A stretch of 64,000 bases of DNA from Butyrivibrio sp. (GCF_017433805.1 NZ_JAFRGN010000036.1:1-64000); one strand, 5' to 3'; counted from the first letter of the stretch, positions 13,148 through 22,136 are shown. The notes: generated by a model from the letters alone, not told the origin. A program made the numbers and translations.

Positions 13148-14365
13148 TCACACAGCATTCAGCTTCTCGATCTCTGCTTTTGCATCCTCAAAATTCACGT
13201 GAGTATAGACATTAAGCGTGGTTCCGATATCTGCATGTCCCATGAGATACTGAAGCGTTTTTGGATTCATCCCGGACTTTGCCATGTTGGAACAGTAGGT
13301 ATGACGACACACATGAGGTGTAATCTCGGGCATCTGAAGCTTGTAGATGGAATTATACTTGTCCACTATATGCTTAAAGTAATGGTCCCAGTGAAGCGAG
13401 TATGAAATGCTTCCATCCTTGTCGTAGTACAGAAATCCGGTATACCCGTCTACTATCGGCTCAACCTTGGGTGCGTTGCGTTCAGAGATGATCTTCCTAA
13501 AGCAAACCTCAACATCTTCTGTCATAGGCAACACTCTGGTTCCGCAAGTAGTCTTTGTGCTCTCGATGTAGTATCCGATATGCGCACGCTTCTGAAGCTG
13601 ATGGTCCACATTGATCTTGTGATTATCAAAATCGATATCCCCAAGAGTCAGTCCGCAAAACTCCGAGATGCGAAGCCCCGTATGGAAAAGAATATAAATT
13701 CCTTCATAGTATTTGCAAAAATGAGGATCCTCTTTTACAAACTTAAGGAATTTTCTCTCTTCGTCCCTGGTTATCGAAAGCCTTGTATGGCTGTCATTTA
13801 CTATCACGGATGCCAATTCGAAATCAAACGGGCTCTTGCGGATTAAATCATCATCCACAGCCATCTTAAAAGCCGGTCTTAAGACGCCTCTTAAAGAATG
13901 AATTGAGCTATAACTCTTTCCATCTGCCTGAAGCTTGATAAGCCAGCATTTTGCATCTGAGAGACGCACTGTATCAATGCGCTTTCTGCCAAAGGGATCC
14001 TTACTCAGGAAATTGATCACCGTTTTATACCCCGCCTTCGTTGTAGGCCTCACACCGGTCTTCGTAGAAATGTATTTCTCCACAAGTTCCAGTACGGTCA
14101 TATTGCCACCATTTGAAACGATGTTGTCAAACAGATCAGCCTGAATCTGACGTTCCATTTCTCTTAGGGATAAAGTTCTGACTTTTCCCTGTGGCGTAGC
14201 ATCATTGTGGTCAAGCCTCCAGCTGTAAACGAATTTTTCTTTTCCGTTGGCATCTATATACTTGAACTGATACCTTCCGTCCTTACGCTGGATCTCTCCG
14301 TTGTGTAAAACTCTTCCTCTGTTATCCTTTCTTTTTTCACTCATATTAGTAGTCCTCCTTGTCAA
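13148..14365 (-). CDS. int: Tyrosine recombinase integrase
   Basis: Catalyses site-specific insertion and excision of the element. The 405-residue protein has an N-terminal AP2-like arm-binding region (about 15-80), a core-binding SAM-like domain (about 95-190) and a catalytic domain. Catalytic residues are in place: R in HTGLRISE, H351 and R354 in HVCRHT, H377 in GHADIG, and nucleophile Y387 in NVYTHV. It resembles Tn916-type integrases. It sits at the element edge beside att copy A. The hairpin at 14373-14419 separates it from xis. Confidence 0.95.
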   Translation of the reverse strand: MTRRTTNMSEKRKDNRGRVLHNGEIQRKDGRYQFKYIDANGKEKFVYSWRLDHNDATPQGKVRTLSLREMERQIQADLFDNIVSNGGNMTVLELVEKYISTKTGVRPTTKAGYKTVINFLSKDPFGRKRIDTVRLSDAKCWLIKLQADGKSYSSIHSLRGVLRPAFKMAVDDDLIRKSPFDFELASVIVNDSHTRLSITRDEERKFLKFVKEDPHFCKYYEGIYILFHTGLRISEFCGLTLGDIDFDNHKINVDHQLQKRAHIGYYIESTKTTCGTRVLPMTEDVEVCFRKIISERNAPKVEPIVDGYTGFLYYDKDGSISYSLHWDHYFKHIVDKYNSIYKLQMPEITPHVCRHTYCSNMAKSGMNPKTLQYLMGHADIGTTLNVYTHVNFEDAKAEIEKLNAV

Positions 14366-14372
14366 AATAAAA

Positions 14373-14419
14373 AGGCGAACTACCCGATATTGACATTATA
14401 TCAATCGGACTATTCGCCT
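14373..14419 (-). terminator. Long hairpin between xis and int
   Basis: AGGCGAAC-TACCCGAT and ATCGGAC-TATTCGCCT form a stem of about 14 pairs with small mismatches, followed on the minus strand by a T-run. It could stop or attenuate transcription from xis into int. One arm recurs as ATCGGGTAGTTC(A)CCTT at 23540-23556, at the far end of the element. Confidence 0.65.
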
Positions 14420-14462
14420 GCCACGTAATTTTTGTTCTGTTTTCATTATTTCATGTGTTTAT

Positions 14463-14828
14463 TCATACCGCCGTTGCCTGATCAAGAAACTCTTCGAAGA
14501 GTCTTCGCTTAATGCGCTGATGCGATCCTATTTCAAGAATGAACGGCTCATTATAGTGCTCTGATATAATACTTCTAAGTCTTTTTTCTCCAATCCCGTA
14601 ATACTCAGCAGCTTCCTGTATCGATAGAGAATACTTGTCCGCTATGGATACTGAGGGGCTATCCTTTTCCTCTTTTACAGTTTCAGCTTCTTTTACCGTT
14701 TTCTTAAGCTCACAAAGGATTCCATATGCAAGTGGAACCATAGCCGGTACCTTTGCAGGTTTTGCTGTGAATTCATTTATTACAGTTATTCCGTTAGAGT
14801 TGCTACGATCAAGATTAGAATTAGGCAT
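14463..14828 (-). CDS. xis: Excisionase-like DNA-binding protein
   Basis: Predicted directionality factor that helps the integrase excise the element. The last 60 residues, from YSLSIQEAAEYYGIGEKRL to the end, match the Tn916 Xis-type winged helix, with a basic end RIKRRLFEEF. I choose the ATG at 14828, since AAGGAG lies 9 bases before it; a longer reading upstream lacks a ribosome site. It overlaps the repA stop by 8 bases, so the two are probably coupled. The first 60 residues are not recognised. Confidence 0.8.
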   Translation of the reverse strand: MPNSNLDRSNSNGITVINEFTAKPAKVPAMVPLAYGILCELKKTVKEAETVKEEKDSPSVSIADKYSLSIQEAAEYYGIGEKRLRSIISEHYNEPFILEIGSHQRIKRRLFEEFLDQATAV

Positions 14829-15237
14829 ATTTCTTATCTCCTTCCTCATCAGTTTTTGCTCCGGGTCTCCAGTTCGGATTATGCGGTGCAAGCAGATCAT
14901 ACACATATATTCTGTTTGGCTTTCCGAGACCTAGGTGCTTTCTCTGAACAAGATTACATTTCTCCAATTCTTTCAAAAGTTCATTAACCTTCTTGTTCCC
15001 ACAGTTCAAAAGGCTCATCATCTCTTCAACGGTGAAATAAATGAACACGCACCCGTGATCATCTCTCCAATCACTTCCATTGATCTCCGAGAGACATCTG
15101 CGATCAAGCAAAATCATATACAGCACTTTTGCGTCAACCGACAAATCTGCAAACGCAGTATCATCGAAGAGCCTCTTCGGAAGCCTGTAAAACAATCTCG
15201 TGTCATTCATTAATTCTTCATATTCTGTCATAGTCAT
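14821..15237 (-). CDS. Short RepA_N-type replication initiator
   Basis: The 138 residues match the N-terminal DNA-binding domain of RepA_N plasmid initiators: FYRLPKRLFDD, LSVDAKVLYMILLDRR, and a winged-helix part with LLNCGNKKVNELLKELE. Full initiators are about twice this length, so this is either truncated or the short form found on integrated elements. It may allow the excised circle to replicate or may regulate the element. It lies between mobC and xis on the same strand. Confidence 0.8.
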   Translation of the reverse strand: MTMTEYEELMNDTRLFYRLPKRLFDDTAFADLSVDAKVLYMILLDRRCLSEINGSDWRDDHGCVFIYFTVEEMMSLLNCGNKKVNELLKELEKCNLVQRKHLGLGKPNRIYVYDLLAPHNPNWRPGAKTDEEGDKKYA

Positions 15238-15299
15238 TTTTCTTTATTCCTTTCTTTTTTCATATAGAAAATTATGTTGTTTATAAACTGGCAAGCAGT

Positions 15300-15421
15300 G
15301 CATCGGTGTACACCTGATGCGATTTTGCTTGTTGGGGAGCGTCTCCGTTCCACTCCGGTTCTGCGCCCCCCAATCCCCCTGATTGCCGATTTTCATCGTC
15401 AAGCTACGCCTGCAAGCAGGC
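15300..15421. other. Candidate origin of transfer (oriT)
   Basis: Between mobC and repA lies a GC-richer stretch without a gene. It holds GCATCGGTGTACACCTGATGC (15300-15320, given here in two arms: GCATC-GGTGT and ACACC-T-GATGC), a near-perfect inverted repeat, G-runs on the minus strand around 15366-15380, and a second perfect stem GCCTGC/GCAGGC (15408-15421). Inverted repeats beside mobC are typical of nic regions. No nic consensus could be assigned. Confidence 0.5.
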
Positions 15422-15440
15422 TAAAAACACTTTTCCGGAA

Positions 15441-15788
15441 CTACATGATTTCAAGTAATTTGTCAAAATACTCTTTTACCGTTTCCAGCACTTTCTCATG
15501 CTCAACCTTCATATCAGCAATGGTTTTTTCATCAACCCAGCCATAAGTATTTGCTGCCTTTGCAATCTGGTTGATGTTCCTGCTATCAACACACATCATC
15601 TTTGCAAGCTCATGGATTTCAGTAAAATCAATATGAATACAATACCCATCGATTGCCATTTTTCTGATATAGGCACTCATATTCTTGAATCCCATTTGCT
15701 CCATCCTGTCCCGGATCATTTCCAATTCTTCATCAGAAAGCTTGATATGAATCTGTCTGTTACTTGGAAAATACTCTTGTTTATACAT
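15441..15788 (-). CDS. mobC: MobC-like relaxosome accessory protein
   Basis: Predicted to help a relaxase bind and melt oriT during mobilization. The 115 residues hold a ribbon-helix-helix start (SNRQIHIKLSDEELEMI) and the MobC-type core GFKNMSAYIRKMAIDG, then VDSRNINQIAKAAN. I use the ATG at 15788 because GGAGA lies 12 bases upstream; a start 12 codons earlier would fall inside a terminator hairpin. A relaxase gene normally follows directly, but here none does. Confidence 0.82.
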   Translation of the reverse strand: MYKQEYFPSNRQIHIKLSDEELEMIRDRMEQMGFKNMSAYIRKMAIDGYCIHIDFTEIHELAKMMCVDSRNINQIAKAANTYGWVDEKTIADMKVEHEKVLETVKEYFDKLLEIM

Positions 15789-15810
15789 TTGTTCTTTCTC
15801 TCCTTCATGA

Positions 15811-15837
15811 AATAAAAAAGACATCCATAAGGATGCC
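15811..15837 (-). terminator. Terminator or attenuator in the mobC leader
   Basis: A GACATCC/GGATGCC stem (15820-15826 and 15831-15837) is followed on the minus strand by a run of six T, and ends only about 25 bases before the mobC start. It lies inside the leader, so it would block mobC unless read through. Confidence 0.65.
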
Positions 15838-16297
15838 TGCGTTAATAGTTACCGATATTCTTTTCTATGATCCTCTCAAGGTGATCACCTCCTATCCTTA
15901 TCTCATCCAATCAACCGTAGTGTAGTTTTGACATACTACAGATAGGATACGATTAGTATTACTTAAGTCAGTTTTGTTTCTCTCAGTCTTATTACTTTGT
16001 CTTTTTGACATTTCTTTACGTTTCCAAAAGACATTTCCTGAAGTCTGATTTTCATACTTCCCGCGTGTCCTTTTAAGACTACTATGGTATGATTTGGACA
16101 CACGAGAGTAAGTTATCCACATACTCGTGGTTGCTATGTTTTCCTCATAACATCATCACCGCCTTTCTTTTTGTTATATCTGCACAACCATTTTTGTGAA
16201 TTATTACCCATATAATTGGTCACGTTTTGTCCACCTCTTCCCGGCATTTTACTATTTTGAAAGAAACGATCATTCTCTGTGGACAATTTCGGGCATC
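15838..16297. other. mobC leader region with two ribosome sites and no clear gene
   Basis: About 460 bases. On the minus strand a perfect AGGAGGTGA site (near 15890) precedes a tiny reading frame GTG-ATC-ACC-TTG-AGA-GGA-TCA-TAG. Farther up, a GGCGGTGATG site precedes ATG-AGG-AAA-ACA-TAG (near 16140), followed by a bulged CACGAGTA stem. A 74-codon open frame at 15898-16122 lacks a ribosome site and known similarity, and I do not call it. The layout suggests leader peptides upstream of mobC. Confidence 0.45.
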
Positions 16298-16330
16298 AAA
16301 AAAAGCCCAAACTACAAGGAGTCTGAGCTT
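16298..16330 (-). terminator. Terminator downstream of the GyrI-like gene
   Basis: AAGCCCAAACT (16303-16313) pairs with AGTCTGAGCTT (16320-16330), two pairs being G-U, followed on the minus strand by seven T. Confidence 0.65.
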
Positions 16331-16414
16331 TTGCTTATTATTATTCAAAATCGTGTTTACCGAATTTTAGGTGCAGTAAACACACCAGTAATATAGAATA
16401 TGCGTTCGTGTTTG

Positions 16415-17053
16415 TCAAGTATCCTTTCTTCTGATGGGGTGACGAATTACCGTTTTCAGTTTTTCCGGAGCAACTTTTCTTGCATCACTAAGATATATCT
16501 CATGATGCAGACGCTTATCAGTAATATCAAGCTCATACCCATGTTCTTCCATAAACTCATGCATAGCATCCGCCGTAGCAGGTTCATCATCGTAAGAACC
16601 TATATGCATACACTGAACACATAACCCCTCTTCAATAGTCAGGAATTCAACCTTAGAAAAATCCAGTTTTTTCTTTTTTGTCGCCTCATTTACTGCCCAA
16701 TTGAAATCATATTCGCTCACAAAATCCGGAAGGCGTATCACTGATATCCATCGGAAATCTTCCTTGCGCGCATAGTCAATGCCATCTTTACCTTCCATCC
16801 ACCAAAAGCCTTCCAACGGCGGAACCACATAATCAAAGTATCCCTCTATCTGATGATTGCCTTTTTTGCTCATCTTTATAGTAAAAGCAATCCCATACAG
16901 CAATCCAATTGCTGCTTTGTATTCACCATTTTCATCATTTGGATCACCTTTACCGCGAACCGCAATATAGTTCATCTTAGGAACCGTGATGATTGCAGGC
17001 TTACCTTTAGGCATGTAAAATTCTTTATACTCTTTCTTAAAGTCAAATGCCAT
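16415..17053 (-). CDS. GyrI-like small-molecule-binding domain protein
   Basis: The 212-residue protein matches stand-alone GyrI-like (SHV superfamily) proteins, which bind or hydrolyse small hydrophobic molecules. Motifs include MNYIAVRGKGDPN near residue 26, AIGLLYGIAF and a Trp-rich loop PPLEGFWWMEG near 100. No DNA-binding domain is attached. It follows the DUF3795 gene by 5 bases, and the two are in one transcript with the WYL regulator upstream, which may control them. The ligand is unknown. Confidence 0.82.
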   Translation of the reverse strand: MAFDFKKEYKEFYMPKGKPAIITVPKMNYIAVRGKGDPNDENGEYKAAIGLLYGIAFTIKMSKKGNHQIEGYFDYVVPPLEGFWWMEGKDGIDYARKEDFRWISVIRLPDFVSEYDFNWAVNEATKKKKLDFSKVEFLTIEEGLCVQCMHIGSYDDEPATADAMHEFMEEHGYELDITDKRLHHEIYLSDARKVAPEKLKTVIRHPIRRKDT

Positions 17054-17058
17054 AGTCC

Positions 17059-17349
17059 TTACCTCCTGAGTCGTTTTACTCTCTCATCTACATTCTTCAT
17101 TAACTCTTCCTCCGACATACGGGGGTCATTTGTTCCCAATATCAGATCGCACGGTAAATTGCCACACTCTCCACAGGAATGAAAGCCATTCTGAATCCTG
17201 CAGCAATAGAAGATTGGACACTCCTTACCTTCCGGTGCATGAAACACCTTTCCGCATACCGCATGACAACCCTTACACATTTCTCCGTAACAATAACAGG
17301 CACTACAGTCTGAACCACAGCAACTGATCATTTCATTAAGATCACTCAT
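17059..17349 (-). CDS. DUF3795 cysteine-rich protein
   Basis: A 96-residue protein with many cysteines: CCGSDCSACYCYGEMCKGC near the start, then CPIFYCC and CGECGNLPC. This matches the DUF3795 family, thought to bind metal, with no proven function. The ATG at 17349 is preceded by AAGGAG at 11 bases. Its start overlaps the stop codon of the frameshifted mmcQ (ATGAGTGA), so the genes were once translationally coupled. Confidence 0.8.
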   Translation of the reverse strand: MSDLNEMISCCGSDCSACYCYGEMCKGCHAVCGKVFHAPEGKECPIFYCCRIQNGFHSCGECGNLPCDLILGTNDPRMSEEELMKNVDERVKRLRR

Positions 17350-17705
17350 CTCCCAATATCTCCTTCTGCTTTTTCTTACTGAGGCTCTCAAGCACAATCC
17401 TATATGCCTTTTCAAGTAGATTCATTAAAACTTCATCCGGCACGTTTCCATCCGCTTTTACGGAGTTCCAATGTGTCTTATTCATGTAATAGCCGGGAAT
17501 TATGCTCGTACTGCTTGCGCCAAAAGTCCCCTTCCAGTGGCTCCAATTTAAAAGTTATGTAATAAGGCTTGTCATTATCATCCAGGCATATTGCTGCGAA
17601 CATCTTTCCACCGATCTGATAACGTATCCAGTTCCAATCTTTCTGGAGATTTTGGGTAACGCCCGGCATTTTCAGTAAGTATTCATCGATCCATTCGTAC
17701 TTCAC
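17342..17705 (-). pseudogene. Frameshifted MmcQ/YjbR family gene
   Basis: The first frame (17478-17705) encodes 75 residues of a MmcQ/YjbR-like DNA-binding protein: KMPGVTQNL, WNWIRYQIGGKMFA and KLEPLEGDFWRKQY. It then runs into a stop. From about 17518 a second frame continues the family: IIPGYYMNKTHWNSV, then DEVLMNLLEKAYRIVLESL, ending at a TGA at 17342. One or two bases lost near 17518, after QYE, explain the break. It overlaps the WYL regulator by 4 bases and the DUF3795 gene by 8, so the intact gene was part of a coupled operon. A sequencing error cannot be excluded. Confidence 0.82.
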
Positions 17706-18634
17706 GTTTCATAGTCTCCCACTTTCTTTTCTCCATACTTTTTGAGCATTGATTCAGCCATAGTTCTCAGATTTTTTCTTAGTTCTAGTGGTTCAATTAC
17801 TTCCACCTTATCACCAAAGGTAAGCATCCATATGGTAAGATCATTCATATTGCTATAGTCCCGAATCAAAAGAAGTCTTCCGTCTTCCTGAACTTTATAG
17901 CAATCCGGTCCGAATTCCTCAATCAACCTCCATTTCACGTCAGGTTCAAATAAAGCCTTGAGAATTATATTTCTTGGAAATACCGCTTCGGAAGTAAGGT
18001 CAGGAACAGGCGCATTTCTGCATGCAAATCCCTGTTCTGTTTTCCTTACCTTGTCCATTCGATTTAGCTTAAACAGCCGATAATCCTTGCGTTTCAGACA
18101 CCATCCATACACATACCAGCTGCTCCATTTAAAAACAACATAATATGGTTCTATAGAGCGCTTACTCTCTCCTGACGGGGCATAATAGTTAAATTCTAGA
18201 ATATGTCTGTTTTCAATCGCATCCTGTATAGTAGCTATCTTGGGTGCAAGCGAAGTCTTATACCAGGAGGACAGATCGATCAAAATAGAATCTCGGCCAC
18301 TGATAAGTTCTGACGATCCGACCTGTATCTTTTCCATCAATTGACCATAATATCTGCTTCCGCTCACACTATCCAGACTCCGAAGCCCGGCCAAGATCAT
18401 TTGCATATCACGGGATGTCAAAAGAGTCCTGTCCATGCGGTATCCGTTCATAATGGAAATCCCGCCTCCGTTTCCCTGCATCGTGTGGATTGGTATTCCC
18501 GCTTTGCAAAGAGCTTCTATATCCCTGCCTATCGTTCTTCGGGACACTTCAAAATGCTCCGCTAGCTCAGGTGCCGTTATCATCTCTTTTTGCAATAGTA
18601 TCGATAATATTCCGATCAACCTGTCAATCTTCAT
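17702..18634 (-). CDS. WYL-domain transcriptional regulator (YafY-like)
   Basis: Predicted ligand-responsive DNA-binding regulator. Residues about 5-60 form a DeoR/HTH_11-type helix-turn-helix (ITAPELAEHFEVSRRTIGRDIE). A WYL domain lies at about 135-215 and contains LEFNYYAPSGESKRSIEPYYVVFKWSSWYV. A WCX-like tail follows. The 310-residue length is normal. It heads a coupled set: its stop overlaps mmcQ by 4 bases, followed by DUF3795 and GyrI-like genes. It probably regulates these. Confidence 0.92.
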   Translation of the reverse strand: MKIDRLIGILSILLQKEMITAPELAEHFEVSRRTIGRDIEALCKAGIPIHTMQGNGGGISIMNGYRMDRTLLTSRDMQMILAGLRSLDSVSGSRYYGQLMEKIQVGSSELISGRDSILIDLSSWYKTSLAPKIATIQDAIENRHILEFNYYAPSGESKRSIEPYYVVFKWSSWYVYGWCLKRKDYRLFKLNRMDKVRKTEQGFACRNAPVPDLTSEAVFPRNIILKALFEPDVKWRLIEEFGPDCYKVQEDGRLLLIRDYSNMNDLTIWMLTFGDKVEVIEPLELRKNLRTMAESMLKKYGEKKVGDYET

Positions 18635-18845
18635 ATGCTCACCTTTCCTGATTATCTTATCAAAGCTAACAAGACATCTGTATGACTTGTTTGAGATGTA
18701 TTTTTTCCAGTACCCTTTTTCAGGATACTGGACTCTCTAATACTAATATTTCTTCGTGAAAAATCCTAATATCATCTATTCACAACATACAGGCTCATCT
18801 TATATCCTCATCGATTCTTAGTTTTCGTTCAAGTTATTTTGATTC

Positions 18846-19481
18846 TCACAGTATGTTGATTACTACACATGTGATTATTACAATTACAAACACAGCCAAA
18901 ATCAGTAGCATTACTTTATCTTCTAATATCATCTTGAACAATTTAGAACCAATACGCTTTTTATATTCCTCGTAATCAGACTCTATCTGCTTGATCATAC
19001 TTATATTATCTTTTATTTTAGCAAAATCTATATCTTTAGGTTTTTCAACCTTGGAAAGTACCGAAATTGCTCTATTATATAATCCTTTTAGTTCATTTTC
19101 CTTGATATCTAAAACGACGTTTATATTTCTTATTCGCTCAATATAATCATCCATATGTCCTGTAATAACGTTCATAACATCAGAAGCCGAAATCCAATCT
19201 TCCTCAGCATGATTTACATAATATTGTTCTATGTTATTATACTTTTTATCCTTAGCTTCTTTTTGGGCTTTCGAACTAGTATCGTACTTTAGTTCAAGTA
19301 CAGCTCGACACATTTCCATTGACATTCTTGCACTAGATAAAGCTTTGATTATATTTTCAAAACCATCTATTTGATTTTGATATTCTGCTTGAATAAGAAA
19401 GATTCTCGATACTAAAATACCAGATATTATTCCGCTAATAATGCCTAATAAAAGATTATTGATTATTTCTTCCATATCCAC
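18846..19481 (-). CDS. Two-membrane-segment protein of unknown function
   Basis: Not recognised. The 211 residues start with a Gly/Ile-rich membrane helix (about 9-29) and end with another (about 186-210). The middle 150 residues are charged and helical, probably coiled coil, with heptad-like stretches near 30-60 and 105-180. Both ends would be in the membrane with a cytoplasmic hairpin between, or the reverse. It lies in the cargo region of the mobile element, upstream of no obvious partner. Confidence 0.7.
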   Translation of the reverse strand: MDMEEIINNLLLGIISGIISGILVSRIFLIQAEYQNQIDGFENIIKALSSARMSMEMCRAVLELKYDTSSKAQKEAKDKKYNNIEQYYVNHAEEDWISASDVMNVITGHMDDYIERIRNINVVLDIKENELKGLYNRAISVLSKVEKPKDIDFAKIKDNISMIKQIESDYEEYKKRIGSKLFKMILEDKVMLLILAVFVIVIITCVVINIL

Positions 19482-19622
19482 CTTAAATAATGCTCCTCTA
19501 TCTTTATCTTCCTTTTTTAATAACCCTGTTTTTTCAACTATCAGACACCTATTATAAATTTATACCAGTATGCATACTATACCTTGTGTCATTTTTCATA
19601 ATACTGTACCGCTAATACTCTT

Positions 19623-19820
19623 TTACATCTTATTATAATAATAGCTAAGCAATCTACAGATACTCGCCACCTTTGCGGCACCAAACAGTTCCTCTGCCAA
19701 CAGTTTTTGTTGAGCAGGTGTAAGCGATTGTATCGATTTTAATGCTTGTACCAAATCATTTTTTGCCTTTTCATATGTATCAGTCGGTTCAATACCGACT
19801 GATACTCGATAATTATTCAT
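19623..19820 (-). CDS. Small hypothetical protein
   Basis: Not recognised. It encodes 65 residues with an AGGAGGG ribosome site 5 bases before the ATG, which is strong support that it is translated. Helical, with TPAQQKLLAEELFGAAK in the middle. It lies downstream of the subtilase gene of the element, 60 bases after its stop, and could be a third gene of that operon. Confidence 0.65.
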   Translation of the reverse strand: MNNYRVSVGIEPTDTYEKAKNDLVQALKSIQSLTPAQQKLLAEELFGAAKVASICRLLSYYYNKM

Positions 19821-19882
19821 AACTCCCTCCTGATTATTTAATACAATGCCATTTTATCAGTTCATGCAAAGTGATTCGCATA

Positions 19883-22135
19883 CTACTCAAAGTGTATCTC
19901 TTCCTGACTGGACGCATAAATATCCAACTGGTTTTGAACATCTATCCTATTTACAATCCAGCCGCGCAGTGTACATGCTTTAATAAAATCCTCTATCCGG
20001 TTAATACCATTTACTTCTTTTAAAGTAACAACAACACCAAAATTCAATGGCCCCCTCATTTGCGTACTAAGTCTTTCCTTTGATGTTACAGAAAGGCCCC
20101 ACAAACGATCATCATATGATTTCACAGGTTTGTTACTGTTCTTAACTATTCGAGAGATAAACTTTGTATTGTCCCATTTGCGGAATTCTTTTCTTGACTG
20201 TCTTTCATCCATCCTAGTATCCGCATCATCCTGGACATTATCATTGATATCACTGATTTTTCCTTTATCATCCACAATTCTTCCGAATTTCAAAGATAAC
20301 TCCCTGTCTGTATAATCAACACCTTGTGTTCTTGAGCATTCTGGAAAATAGCACAATGTTGCTCTGGCAACATAAGGATACTTATTATCATCATCCTTCG
20401 GCACTGGAATTGCATAGTTAGCAGTGCGGTATGAATCCGAAGTGCCATAAACAACAAATCGAATTTCGTCGCTTTCTGTTTCCACGATTTTCCGGATATC
20501 CACAGGAACCACACCATATCCTAGAATGGACTTGCTTCTTGTAGCCATTGTTTTGTAATCCCATGCCGCCGCTGAATCAATTATTAATGCCTTGGCAACC
20601 TCCTTTGGCATTCCCATTACATCTATCAGGTAACACATTTTCCTACTAATCCAGGGAGCAGCAAATGATGTGCCATATACCCCTTCAGTTCCATAGGATG
20701 TATATGCTGTAATTCTGTCATCGTAATCTCCGCCATAGTAAGAAACATCCGGCTTATTATAAAATGAAAGAATATTTCCCTTTCTGGAATAGCTTGCCGG
20801 TTGTCCGTCTCTCCTGACAGAGTTTACTACAAGTGAATTCAACGAGTCCGCAGGCGAACCCACTCTTAAGATTCCCTCTTGAGTTTCACGATTGTCATTT
20901 GTTCCGGAAACTACAAAGATTACATTCTTTTTTGCTTGTATTTCATCTAAAGCCGCCGCATCGAATGATACAAAGTTTCTTGACACCTCATCATCTGTTC
21001 CTAACGAAAGATTCCATACATGTATATCCGGATTTTCATTCACGATATCCTTGATTTTTTTAACCAATCGTATCGTTGAAATTCTGCTGGAACAAACCCC
21101 AAAGTGGCGAACTCTAAATCTTCCGCATCCATCGTCAAGCCAAGGGTTCATTCTGGGACCGTCAACAATAATTGAAGTAACCTCAGTTCCATGATCTCTA
21201 AGATCTAAATCGTTCTGATATTTTTCCAAATCACTTATATAATCGTTATTATCAACCCAGCTTCCAAAATACACACTTTCATCAAAGAAAGTATCAATAA
21301 CTCCAATGACAGGCTCATTTTGAGGAGTGGGGATATCGTACTCTTCTCTCTTTTTCGGAGATATATCCTCTAAAGTAATTGATGAAAGATCTGTCGAGAT
21401 CATAGAAATCATGTATGGAATCTTGTCATTTATGATTTCAAACAAGTTTCTTGTGACAGAAATAGTATCATCTCCGTATGCTGTGTAAGGCAATTGAGCA
21501 TCATCAACTCTTAGCTTTTCAAGCAAAAGCGATAAAGATAGCTCGGACTTATAAAACGTGATCAAAAATGTATCTCTGTCAGGAACTTCCGTAACACGAG
21601 GAACATCGAACTTTTCCACAACCGAACAATCAATGATCAAATCCCGAAGTTTCCCTTTTCCAAGTGAAAATCCTTCATAATCAATATTGCTGTTAGGTTC
21701 TGCAAAGTTCGTAGGCGTAGCCTTCCCGCCTAATCTTTTTTGCAGAAATCCCCTTGCCACCTGTAATTCTTCTATCGTTTTATTGATAGTTTTTTCATCT
21801 ACATAATGAGTAATAATATGGTTTTCTTCCCCCTCAGGTGCATCCGAAAATCGTGCGCCAACCACAGTATCATTAGTTGTTTGTCTACTTGGTTTCAACA
21901 ATTCTCTTACTCGATTAGATTTCGCAATAATGTCGTTATACCAAACATCAATCATCATTTTGTCAGTAATACGTGGATTATCTTTATAAAACCTAAGAAC
22001 TGCTCTTAAACTATCAATCAACTCATCTATCTTCTCTATTGAAGTTTCTGCTTTGGCACGTAGATTTCTTGCACCAGGCTTTTGATTATTTTTTTCTCCT
22101 GTAAATCTCAGTTTTACCTGAAGTAATGGATTCAT
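19883..22135 (-). CDS. Subtilisin-like S8 protease, IetS-like defence effector
   Basis: A 750-residue protein with an S8 serine protease domain at about 272-510. The triad is visible: D281 in VIGVIDTFFDE, H315 in RDHGTEVTSII and S490 in YGTSFAAP, with N413 in SGTNDN at the oxyanion position. No signal peptide, so it acts in the cytoplasm. The 270 residues before and 240 after the protease are not recognised. The upstream gene, 1 base away, is an AAA ATPase. This gene pair matches the IetA/IetS antiphage arrangement (ATPase plus subtilase). Inferred role: the ATPase senses infection and the protease acts on host or phage protein. The substrate is unknown. Confidence 0.85.
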   Translation of the reverse strand: MNPLLQVKLRFTGEKNNQKPGARNLRAKAETSIEKIDELIDSLRAVLRFYKDNPRITDKMMIDVWYNDIIAKSNRVRELLKPSRQTTNDTVVGARFSDAPEGEENHIITHYVDEKTINKTIEELQVARGFLQKRLGGKATPTNFAEPNSNIDYEGFSLGKGKLRDLIIDCSVVEKFDVPRVTEVPDRDTFLITFYKSELSLSLLLEKLRVDDAQLPYTAYGDDTISVTRNLFEIINDKIPYMISMISTDLSSITLEDISPKKREEYDIPTPQNEPVIGVIDTFFDESVYFGSWVDNNDYISDLEKYQNDLDLRDHGTEVTSIIVDGPRMNPWLDDGCGRFRVRHFGVCSSRISTIRLVKKIKDIVNENPDIHVWNLSLGTDDEVSRNFVSFDAAALDEIQAKKNVIFVVSGTNDNRETQEGILRVGSPADSLNSLVVNSVRRDGQPASYSRKGNILSFYNKPDVSYYGGDYDDRITAYTSYGTEGVYGTSFAAPWISRKMCYLIDVMGMPKEVAKALIIDSAAAWDYKTMATRSKSILGYGVVPVDIRKIVETESDEIRFVVYGTSDSYRTANYAIPVPKDDDNKYPYVARATLCYFPECSRTQGVDYTDRELSLKFGRIVDDKGKISDINDNVQDDADTRMDERQSRKEFRKWDNTKFISRIVKNSNKPVKSYDDRLWGLSVTSKERLSTQMRGPLNFGVVVTLKEVNGINRIEDFIKACTLRGWIVNRIDVQNQLDIYASSQEEIHFE

Positions 22136-22136
22136 C

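Noticed and set aside
15898..16122. 74-codon open frame in the mobC leader
   Set aside because: No ribosome site at its start and no recognised similarity; region better explained as leader.
18708..18732. Terminator upstream of the WYL regulator
   Set aside because: The CCAGTA hairpin is clear, but the T-run lies before rather than after it on the plus strand and the minus strand has an A-run, so it is not a standard terminator.
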